Assembly (NCBI GenBank): GCA_039707655.1
Contig: CM077672.1
Span: forward strand, 195,524,537-195,588,536
DNA length: 64,000 bases
Reading direction: 5' to 3'
Source of the DNA: Elymus sibiricus
Taxonomy: Eukaryota; Streptophyta; Magnoliopsida; Poales; Poaceae
Shown here: one piece after another, positions 45,734 to 53,734 of the stretch
How the letters are laid out: every line of letters begins with the position of its first letter
How positions within the stretch are numbered: the first letter of the stretch is position 1
Position numbers and translations under genes: made by a program
Notes under the pieces: generated by a model
Database searches by the model: none
The model's input: the letters and a program-made list of their open reading frames with translations, nothing else
Told to the model about the DNA's origin: nothing

Positions 45734-47409
45734 TGTTAGGATCGAGAGTATATCGACCAGAGGGGGGGTGAATGGGAGATTCAAAATTTCTTCAGAATTT
45801 TTTTTAACCGATCCCAAACACAGCAGCGGAAATTAAGTTCGGTAGCAACGCACTTGTTTTATCTCGCTATAGGGGACCAAATCTATCGGTGTAGACTGGA
45901 GCACTTCTATCAAGCGATGAATATCACAAGTCTGACATGGTCGATGGAAATGCAATTGACAATCAGGAACACAATTACGAGAGAAAACTAGATATGACTG
46001 TGATAGAAATGCACTGGGAATGATGACTAGGTGAATGAATATAGCATGAATGAAATCACAGTTGAACAACACTTCGAAGTAAATCAGTCAGAGATGATGC
46101 AATATAATAACGAGAATCTGACAGATAATTGAAGAACTGTGATTGATCAGATACAACTATCGGCACATAGCACGAATGTAAACTGATGAAGGTAATGCAG
46201 TAATGTAAAGCGAACCAGTGGTGCTCGATGGCGACAGAAGGATTTGGTAGACCAGTTCGCCCTTCTACCAAAGGACTACGTCTGGTTGGAGGGGTTGTGA
46301 TTCAACACAGAGGATAAACTCTCCTCGCCCTGTTCTCCATCAACTTCGGAGCTGATCAGACTCCAGTTGATTTCACTCGTGGTAGATACTTGTCGGCGAT
46401 CTCCAAACCTTCACTGAAGATAAACTCTCTTCAGTTCTCTTCGCGAACCACAATACTCTTGGTTGCTGAAGATCTCGCTCGGTGAAGACAATACTCTTCG
46501 ACACTCGAGCCGACACCTATCCGTCTAGAGAGTGGGCAGCTCTCAAGAGTAATAGGTACAAGAACCCTAACTCAGAACTACTGTGATGCTCAACCACTGT
46601 CTAAGTTTCGGCTCTTGATTTTTCTCTCGGTGGATTTTAAACTCAAATCTCTCGGAGAGGGGTTGCTCAATCAATATTCTCAGAAATCTTAAGCGGAGCA
46701 GCCAACGGGCAACGTTGGAGAGGGGTGGCTATTTATTGCCGCAGCCTTCCCTGATGGGAAATGACCAAATTGGACATGTGGAGCAGCCAATGGCCGAACG
46801 ACACGAGTCCAACGGTCGGAAATTGAGCACAACGGTAACATTACGTGCGGAGCAAGTAATGCTAACTCCTCAGTTTGAAAGATATCTCCTACAACATCGA
46901 AGAACAACGTCTTCTGCTGGCAGTTAATCATTCGAAGCATAAAGAGATTTCTCTCGGTCTCGCATAGGTTTGGGCTAAGCATCACAGCGGCTCTAAGCTT
47001 CGAGAACCTATACCCCTCTTAATAGTACGGAGGTCCTATGACTCAAATGAATGAAATAAGAATGATGAAAAGAATGCTATGTATTCACTTCATCTTCGTC
47101 TTCCATCGCTGCAGTCTATTTCTTCGGACGCGATCACCGAACTAATTGCTTTACGTCAGCAATAAACTTTCGAGGGGTCATCTCCTTCACTTCATTCTTC
47201 TTCGACTAACAGTCTGAAACGATGTAGCTCATTCATCTTCTTCGACGTAGATAATCTCCGGTGAAGTTCCTCGAACTGTACACCTGAGACAACATTCTCT
47301 TCGGCACTGCATGGACTATTTCTCTCTGTGTGCACTAGCAAACAAATCAGTCCATGCCTGTTTCTGTCAACACTCTCCAAAACACAGGAGGGCAAGTATT
47401 GCACCAACA
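45734..47409 (-). repeat. 5' LTR of Copia H
   Basis: Pair of 35697-37371. The TATA-like site here reads GCAATAAATAGCC on the minus strand (about 46730-46741), a T-to-A change relative to the other LTR. Confidence 0.9.
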
Positions 47410-47794
47410 GCGGCCCGCAGCACTGCCGCCGTTGAGCGAAATCCACGTATCTATCAGAGGGGATCCATTGCTCTGGACACACAGATCGGTGCCGCCGGAG
47501 GACATGCTGGGGCTGCGTTGGAGGTGGTGGGAAGCAAGGGCAAATCGGATCGAGGAAGCGAGGCATCGATTGGAGACAGGTTTGAAGGAGCTGCGCATGG
47601 CGAGGCACAAGGCGGAGGCGGAAGTCGATCTCAGGGAAGAGATGCTGAGGGATGTCAGCATCTGGCAGCGTCGCGCCGACTTGGAGCTGGCGCTAATGGC
47701 AGAGATCATATTCACGGAGTCGACTGCGGAGGAGAGAAGCGCATGCCTGCGGAATGGTATACGAACCCGGTTCGGCTGTTCAGATGGGCAGTAG
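47410..47794 (+). pseudogene. Chimeric ORF, second part
   Basis: Continues the frame of 35645-35696 after Copia H: RPAALPPLSEIHVSIRGD, then VPPEDMLGLRWRWWEARANR and a long amphipathic helix rich in E, R, A and L (IEEARHRLETGLKELRMARH, DLREEMLRDVSIWQRRADLE), ending at a stop at 47794. Not recognised; the helix could form a coiled coil. It is GC-rich, probably a captured gene piece, and lies upstream of an exonuclease-like exon on the same strand. Confidence 0.5.
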
Positions 47795-47879
47795 AAGAAG
47801 CCAAATCGCCCAACCTGCTGCAGCGGTGGCGCTGGGCATGCATCCTGGGCGAGGTGACCTGCCCTCCTTCCCCGCCAGA

Positions 47880-48040
47880 TACTGGATGAAGATCACCTCA
47901 AGTACGCGGCCATGGACGCGTACACATGCTATGAGATGTACAGGCGGATCGTTGACATGAGGATGTGCCTCCTTCCTGTAGACGACGAGGGATCGAGCCA
48001 CAAGCAGAGCATTGGAGGCAAGCGTCACAACAAGAAGTAG
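47880..48040 (+). pseudogene. Exon resembling the C-terminus of a DEDDy 3'-5' exonuclease
   Basis: Preceded by a good acceptor (CCTTCCCCGCCAG at about 47867-47879). The frame reads ILDEDHLKYAAMDAYTCYEM, YRRIVDMR and a basic tail ending in RHNKK and a stop at 48038-48040. The Y-x3-D core (YAAMD) followed by AY..YE matches the Exo III motif of DEDDy exonucleases such as the Werner-like family of plants. The Exo I and II motifs are not visible upstream in the window, so this is only the final exon of such a gene, apparently spliced or fused behind unrelated sequence. Function in this state is unlikely. Confidence 0.5.
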
Positions 48041-48189
48041 TTGATATGATGATCGTTTCTCCTAGTTTATTATGCATGTACTTGTTTACTTAGATGTGCA
48101 AATGCTATCTGTAGTCAGTTATGTAATTGGAAGTTTAATTTGGTTATGCAATCATGTTCTTATAAGTATATATGTTGTTGTTCTGTAGA

Positions 48190-48812
48190 CAGAGCATAGA
48201 TGTTGTGCAGACAGAGTTCATATCACACACGGACTAAACTACAGAACCCGTCGGTGATGAATTCATCAATCGCTAACAATTATTTACCACCAACCGTTTG
48301 CCCACAACACAGACGGCTTATTCGTAGGAATCGTCCGTGTTGTTATCCGTCTTCCCACGCATTTCGGATTACTGACTTGTTTGCCGCGTATCACACACAC
48401 CTTGTTAAGTTGAACCGTTTTTGTTGTGTTGGGTAATCGCAAACAGTTCATCTGAGTGAACCGCATGCCGTGCATCGCACACACCTTGATCTGTCTGACC
48501 GTTTCTGTTGTGTTGGGTAATCACAAATAGTTCATCCGAGTGAACTGTATGCCGTGTATCGTACACACCACGAACTCGCTGACCGTGTTTGTTGTTCTGG
48601 CTTATCGCTAATAGTTCGTATGGATCAACTGTATGCCATGTATCGCACACGCGTCTCTAATCTGAATCGTGCTTGATGTCTCCGGCATCGCAAATGGTTC
48701 GTCTTATTGATGACGGTTTTATTACGCCACCGTTTGTGATGCATGCATCGCACATAGTTTGGTCGCGGGGTCTCTGATTCATGTGTCGCGTTAGCGGTCG
48801 CCTGCAGTAGTG
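48190..48812 (-). repeat. Right end of G with ~88 bp tandem subterminal repeats
   Basis: Between about 48380 and 48680 a unit of roughly 80-90 bases repeats (TTGTGTTGGGTAATCGCAAA, TGCCGTG.ATCGCACACAC). The element ends at 48812 with GCAGTAGTG, followed by the GTC target duplicate. Confidence 0.75.
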
Positions 48813-49332
48813 GTCGTAGGACATACCTTCACGGTTGTGAATTTACACACTTCTCTTCCTTACTCTTGCATTCCTCGTTGTCCTGGCATAGATCAAATCC
48901 TCTGAAAACAAAATGCAAACAAACTCCAAGGGGCTAAATAAAGAACAAGAGCAAAGCAAAGATTATTTTATTTATTTATTTTTGTTTTTTGGGTTTTTGA
49001 AAACTAACTTGCAACCGTAAAATCACAAAGGCAAAAATAAAAAAGCAAAAGCAAATAAAAAGCAAAGTGTTGAAACAAACCAACACGAGTGTTTTGAAGC
49101 TCCTCAAGCTTAAGTACAACCTCATTACAACTTATTCAAATACCGCCACATCTTGATGTAGAAGTGGTGATAACCTCCCCCAAGCTTAGGCTCTGGCAAG
49201 CCCAAACCGGCGAGATCATTGTGGCGGTTGGTCAGGAGCCCACTACTGCCTCCAGTTGGAGAAGCTCATGTTCATGTTGGCGGCCGTGCCTCTCAGGGAC
49301 GATGCGAGGTTGCTCATATCATGGATAGAGCG
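48813..49332 (-). other. 3' untranslated interior of Gypsy E
   Basis: No gene. A-rich stretch with repeated AAAGCAAA units near 48930-49080 and a CTCCCCCAAGCTTAGG phrase at 49175-49190. Confidence 0.6.
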
Positions 49333-50148
49333 CTAGAGGTTGTTGAGGTCCGCGTAGCTGGTGTAGTCTTGCTGGGGCTGCTCCTCCTCTTCGTCGGTGG
49401 CGAGTTCTTCTTCATCTACTTGTTCAGATTCTGGCCCTTCTTGGTCAAAAGCTGCATCTCCTTCCTGTGCAACATATTGCAATTTTCCATTCTCGATGGA
49501 GAAACGGTTAGGCATAGGTGTGGGTAACAAGTACGCCACTCCAGGAATTTTGATACAATGACGGCCATTACGAACTACTACCATACCAGCGCTAGTAAGA
49601 ACATGAATGTTAACAAGGGTGTTACCGACAATGGGACGGAGATGATTGTAGTTGAGGCCAAGGGAGTTGGCCAACATAGTGATCACTCCTCCACACACGA
49701 TATCTCCTTGTGCATGATTTGCTTGATGCGTGAGGTGTAGCAAAAGTATTGCCCCTAGGTTGGGCGAATAACCGATGTCCAGGTTTGCTGCTTTCCCGAG
49801 AACTAGCATGTTCTCATCATTCCCCTTAGACACTTCTCCTCGTGCCTGCAATGAGTTAGTGATAACATAGTAGAAATAACGTATAGCAGGACTTTCAATG
49901 CAACTGGCTCTTTGCTTAGAGCCATTGTGACTCATCTGATGAAAGGATTGCCTTGGGTGCGGGTCAGTGAAATCATAAACATATCTAATATCATCATCAT
50001 TGTTGGGGAAGCCAAAGTAGTTACACCACTCAACAAAAGTGATGTTAAAGTCTTGGTCAAGTAGGTGGAAAGTGATCCTCTCCTCCTCATATGCATTTGG
50101 CATTAAACCAATATTGTGCGAGAGAGTACTAAGAAACTCAAGCGTCAA
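49333..50148 (-). CDS. Accessory ORF of Gypsy E, ATHILA ORF-1-like
   Basis: On the minus strand an open frame of about 270 codons: LTLEFLSTLSHNIGLMPN, FNITFVEWCNYFGFPNNDDD, FYYVITNSLQARGEVSKGN, GNTLVNIHVLTSAGMVVV, and an acidic tail (EEELATDEEEEQPQQDY). The layout resembles accessory proteins of Athila-type Gypsy elements (ATHILA ORF-1 type); the function is unknown. There is no ATG at its start. The frame 50413-50162 just upstream (MFTWRSSRVRSGSSSSTAQP..., KKFQKFSTRKIKATKWACAN) looks like the N-terminal part, joined by a frameshift or a short intron. It lies between the protease and the 3' LTR on the same strand as both. Confidence 0.55.
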   Translation of the reverse strand: MTLEFLSTLSHNIGLMPNAYEEERITFHLLDQDFNITFVEWCNYFGFPNNDDDIRYVYDFTDPHPRQSFHQMSHNGSKQRASCIESPAIRYFYYVITNSLQARGEVSKGNDENMLVLGKAANLDIGYSPNLGAILLLHLTHQANHAQGDIVCGGVITMLANSLGLNYNHLRPIVGNTLVNIHVLTSAGMVVVRNGRHCIKIPGVAYLLPTPMPNRFSIENGKLQYVAQEGDAAFDQEGPESEQVDEEELATDEEEEQPQQDYTSYADLNNL

Positions 50149-50161
50149 TCGTTCATAAGTC

Positions 50162-50413
50162 TCATATCCCTATAAAAAAATGATGCAACCCGGAATTATG
50201 ACAAAGCAAATGAAAATCATGAGTGATACCTAGCTTGGCAAGAGTATTCGCACAAGCCCATTTGGTTGCTTTGATCTTCCTTGTGGAGAACTTCTGGAAC
50301 TTCTTCCTTGCTCCACGGTCGGTGAAGACGATCCCCTGAGTGAAAACTTGTTGCGGTTGTGCGGTGGATGAACTCGAACCACTGCGTACGCGAGAAGACC
50401 TCCATGTAAACAT
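50162..50413 (-). pseudogene. Probable N-terminal part of the accessory ORF of Gypsy E
   Basis: The ATG at 50413 opens MFTWRSSRVRSGSSSS; a basic patch FQKFSTRKIKATKWACANTL follows. The frame ends at a stop next to a T-tract (about 50170-50176), just before GYETYERLTLEFLS begins in another frame. Either one indel or a small intron (possible acceptor TTTTTTATAG) separates the two. Confidence 0.45.
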
Positions 50414-50774
50414 CTATAAAACAATTTTTCAGTCCAATACAATGAAACAATAATGATCCTACGGTACTCACGACAGCATACTCCTCTAAAAACATCAGCA
50501 AATCCATGCCAAGATCAAGTTTGAATCAAAAATATGCATATCCTAAAGATGGCAATGCTAGGCATGTAGAATGTGGATTCACAAAAAAAAATTGGGGATC
50601 GGAGGAGAACCGTACCGTAGATCGATCACACAGAAGGATTCGAACTGAAAATGAACGAGTAGAGAGATTGGGCGAAGTTTTGCTATGGTTTGGAGAGGTT
50701 TGGAGGAAGAAGAAGAAGAAGAAAAGAGAGAGATGGGGGTGAAATACCTCCTTCCTCGGGCTTATTGGAGCCAC

Positions 50775-51180
50775 CGGCGCACGAAACGACCGCTCATATG
50801 GGCATGAGCGCCCATATGGAACGTCGTCTTCAACCGGTTTAACTCACCTTTGCCTGCGTGCAGATGAAACGACCGTTGAAACGGACGCTTGCGTTCATTT
50901 TGAACACCGTCTTTCATTCTGTTCTTTTTGTGCTTCTTGTCGAGGATGTCAAACGGCCGCTCGAACGGGCGCATGCGCCCGTTTGGAACACCGTCAAACG
51001 CTCAAGAATTTTCTTCGTTTTCTGCAAAAGAATCAAACGACCGCTCGAATGGGCGCTCGTGCCCGTTTGAAACACCGTCTTCTCTCCTACTGCCTCTGGT
51101 TGTTTTGCGCTGGAGCCTCCGGCAGGTCATGCGACCGCTCATACTACCGCTGGCGGTCGTTTTGAATGCCGTCTTTTGAT
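50775..51180. repeat. Array of five ~84 bp palindromic repeats in Gypsy E
   Basis: AAACGACCGCTC-type starts lie at 50784, 50867, 50951, 51035 and about 51129. Each unit ends in a GAA.(A/G)CCGTCTT-type phrase and can fold into a hairpin, for example GCTCATATGGGC facing GCGCCCATATGG. Related single copies occur in the LTRs of C and E. Confidence 0.85.
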
Positions 51181-51467
51181 CTGTCTCTTTTGAAACTTTT
51201 CTTTTTCTTTGCTCTCCCGCGGGGTTAGTTCCAAGACAATACATAGACATATTTCTAGGCATTCAAACATCAATCTACCTTATAAATCATCTTGCACAAT
51301 GCTAGGCCTTCATTAGAACAGCTCTTCCAAACTCACTTCTTCATATGGAACTTCAATCACTCTTTTTATTAAAAACAAAAATAAAAACTTACTTGTCTAC
51401 TTTATTTGCATGGGTTGCCTCCCACGAAGCGCTTGTTTTCGGTCGGATAGCTCGACCGTAGTGGTGA
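51181..51467. other. Spacer between protease and palindromic array in Gypsy E
   Basis: No gene. On the minus strand it contains GTGGGAGGCAACCCATG (about 51409-51425), the same post-gag hairpin motif as in element D at 10038-10053. Confidence 0.6.
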
Positions 51468-52613
51468 TCATGGTGGTGCTAGAACACCGAGACCATAGCT
51501 TCTGGCATTCAAAATGATGCCACCTCCTGTGTAGGTCTTCAATTTCTTTTTCCTGGGGAGATGCCTTATAAAGGGATCTTTAGATGGTAAATCAAAACGA
51601 ACATTTCCCTCAAACACATTTATCACAGCTTTGATAGTCCTTAGAAAAGGTCTACCGAGAATTATAGGAGCAATTGGATCTTCAGGCATATCTACTATAA
51701 CAAGATCAATCATGACAGGGCAATCATTAATTTGAACTATAACTCCATGCTTAATGCTTACTGACTGAGTAAAAGTAGAGTTAGCCATATTCAATATAAT
51801 CTCAGTATTAGCATCAGGACCAAGATTGAGACTATCATAAACAGATTTGGGGATAGTGGAAACACTTGCCCCTAGATCACATAAAGCACTGAACTTATTA
51901 AGTCCTATCTCAATCTCTATAGTAGGTTCAAAAGTATCTTCTTGCTTAGCTGGTAACTTACTGAATAGCTTTTTTCTTTCATCATCAAGTTCACGTACCT
52001 TGGCTGCAACTTGTTCAACAAAGACATTATATGCCTCATCGTTAGTTACCTCCGGTAGTGGATACTTCATGGATATCATCTTGACAAAATATGCAACGGT
52101 GTAATTATACTCTGGCACATGACTTGTGTCAAGTACCTCAGCTTTTTCTTCTTTGCTTCTCACCATTTTAACTTCTTGAACCGGGTTAGGCTCCAGTTTA
52201 CCTGCAAACTTGGCCAAAATCAAGGTTTGGCTCTCTGCTATCTTTGCCACTTGTGCCTTCATATTCTTGGATCTGGCTTCAAGTATCTGCACATCATTTG
52301 TTAGTCCAACAACCTTACCGGTCAATTAACCAAGTAAGTTATCATGATTCTTCAAGATATTCTTGAAGTTTTCATTCTGCTCAGTCTGGCTAGCAATAAA
52401 ACTTTTAAGAGTTTCTTCAAGAGTATTTCTATTGCTACCATTAGCTCCATTAAAATTATTGGATGCTCCTCCATTATTAGAATAAGGAAGTTTAGGAGCA
52501 TATACATTATTTTTCCAATTGGGATTGTAGCTATTACGAGCAATAAAATTCACATCACTAGTATCTTCATTAGTGATGGCATTGACATTTACCTCTTCTT
52601 TACATTTCATCAA
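51468..52613 (-). pseudogene. Gag C-terminus and aspartic protease of Gypsy E
   Basis: One minus-strand frame, interrupted by a single in-frame TAA at 52326-52328. The first part (52613-52329) has FIARNSYNPNWKNNVYAPKL and an Asn-rich stretch typical of the end of gag. The second part (52325-51468) has YPLPEVTNDEAYNVFVEQV, then the protease with active-site CDLGASVSTIPKSVYDSL (DLGA in place of DTGA, common in plant Gypsy) and flap/C-terminal motifs IILGRPFLRT. It ends at 51468 with no RT following. The substrate would be the element's own polyprotein. Confidence 0.8.
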
Positions 52614-52630
52614 AGAGATAAGTTGATGAG

Positions 52631-52930
52631 GATATCACTACCATAGTTACACCCATAGCCCCTGCTACTACACACACTGGACCAATTACTAGAGCTCGCG
52701 CATGCCAATTAAATTACCAGGTACTTTCGTTTCTTGGAAACCCTTCTAATGTTCATGAACATATGATGCTGCCTAAATTAGATACTTTTGTTTTACTTAT
52801 GAATGAAGGGCTTAGCATGTACAAGAGGGATGGCCATTGGAGCGGGATCAAGGATGGAGCGGAAGGTATATGCGCGGGAGACATCAATGGTGCTTCAAGT
52901 GATGATTTCAGGACTTTGAAGACACCATAA
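52631..52930 (+). pseudogene. C-terminal end of pol of Gypsy I
   Basis: Plus-strand frame of 99 codons starting abruptly at the junction with E and ending at TAA 52928-52930: THTGPITRARACQLNYQVL, MMLPKLDTFVLLMNEGLSM, DDFRTLKTP. This sequence is familiar as the tail of a Triticeae Gypsy polyprotein. It shows that the sequence to the left of the LTR at 52931-53542 is element interior. Confidence 0.65.
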
Positions 52931-53542
52931 TGAGTGCATGAAGGCTTGGACAAAATATACAAGATGCCACTTCAAAAAATTTGTCCAGAGGCTATTATAG
53001 GTGCTGTGTCAGCTTATTATTGGGCCAGGCCCATGTAATTTCGAAATACTTCAGTATAGGCTGTTTTTAGAGTCCGTATGTGTGGGGAAACCAAGTTAGG
53101 GTTGGTTTCGGATCCCTCCTCCAAGGGGTCACGAAATTCCCCCCTATTCCCCCATATATACAGCCCTTAGGGCATCGTTTAGACTTTGGGTTTTGTTTAG
53201 ATTAAAAGTTCGCCATAGCTGCAACTTCACGCACTTCGTTTGTGTTCAACGACCAGACCAAGACGTCACAGAACCCCACTTGATTAATAAAGCTTTCCTC
53301 CTATATTCGCAATATCCAGATTGCAATCTTAGTTTCTTGCTTGTTCTTCGTTTGCTTCCAGGAAATAGACCCTCGTGGTCAGGTTGATCGTGCTCCGGCG
53401 TGGTCAATAACCTCTCGGAGTTGGTTTAGCGATTGCTAAGGCGCGATGTGTTCGCACGTTCGTAGTCGGATCGTCAAAGTCGACTTCCACCAAAACGATA
53501 GCTACCTTCTCATCGAAAGACGGGACACCTTTGCCTCTATCA
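52931..53542 (+). repeat. LTR of Gypsy I, flanked by interior sequence on both sides
   Basis: Starts somewhere after the pol stop (exact base uncertain) and ends ...CTCTATCA at 53542. TATA-like CCATATATACAG lies at about 53151-53162. The left side is pol C-terminus; the right side is PBS and gag leader, so this one LTR serves as 3' LTR of one unit and 5' LTR of the next. Confidence 0.6.
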
Positions 53543-53544
53543 AG

Positions 53545-53557
53545 TGGTATCAGATAT
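53545..53557 (+). other. Primer-binding site of Gypsy I
   Basis: TGGTATCAGATAT two bases after the LTR; methionine tRNA type. Confidence 0.65.
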
Positions 53558-53734
53558 CCAGGTTGCTCGGTGAGATTTTCCAGTTTTCGTAGATTAGATC
53601 GCATATGTCTTGTTCATACCTACAGTCCACGAAAAAGCCACACAAAAAATTAGGGTTAGTTCATCGTATCCAAACCAATCTGAGCCTATTGCAATTTTCT
53701 GTTCAGTATTTTTCTTTGTTGAATTTGCGGTTAC

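Larger units (their letters stand above)
35697..47409 (-). mobile_element. Sirevirus-like Copia element H, lacking pol and carrying an accessory gene
   Basis: LTRs 35697-37371 and 45734-47409 (1,675 and 1,676 bases) are nearly identical and flanked by GCGGC (35692-35696 and 47410-47414). On the minus strand the order is 5' LTR, PBS TTGGTATCAGAGC, gag (45666-43180), a promoter and leader (42770-42106), one long ORF (42098-38460), purine tracts, and 3' LTR. The GAGGGGGGGTGAAT phrase in the LTR and several AGGGGGAG tracts before the 3' LTR fit Sireviruses. No protease, integrase, RT or RNase H motifs are present, so movement would need enzymes from another element. Confidence 0.92.
27173..48812. 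mobile_element. Transposase-less CACTA-like element G carrying gene fragments
   Basis: The right end, read on the minus strand, is CACTACTGCAGGCGACCGCT, a clear CACTA terminus. The left end begins CACTGGTACCATTACGTG, sharing only CACT plus scattered bases. Both are flanked by GTC (27170-27172 and 48813-48815). Subterminal regions at both ends repeat GTGTGCGAT/ATCGCACAC and ACGGTTT phrases. No transposase was found. Cargo: B3-domain gene fragment, charged repeat ORF, ~505 bp tandem array, a two-ORF segment, a chimeric ORF with an exonuclease-like exon, and the Copia H insertion. Without H it would be about 9.9 kb. The left boundary is the weaker one. Confidence 0.6.
17123..52630 (-). mobile_element. 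Gypsy-type retrotransposon E, host of two CACTA insertions
   Basis: Pieces at 17123-19461, 26955-27172 and 48813-52630 read as one minus-strand element once the CACTA elements F and G are removed. From right to left: gag C-terminus and protease (52613-51468), a spacer with a palindromic array, an accessory ORF (50148-49333), 3' untranslated sequence, polypurine tract and 3' LTR. RT, RNase H and integrase are absent. The 5' end is missing: at about 52630 it abuts the plus-strand Gypsy I without an LTR. Confidence 0.75.

Noticed and set aside
48380..48690. Regular repeats that could look like a CRISPR array
   Set aside because: Units are 80-90 bp and diverged, without short conserved repeats and unique spacers, in plant transposon DNA.
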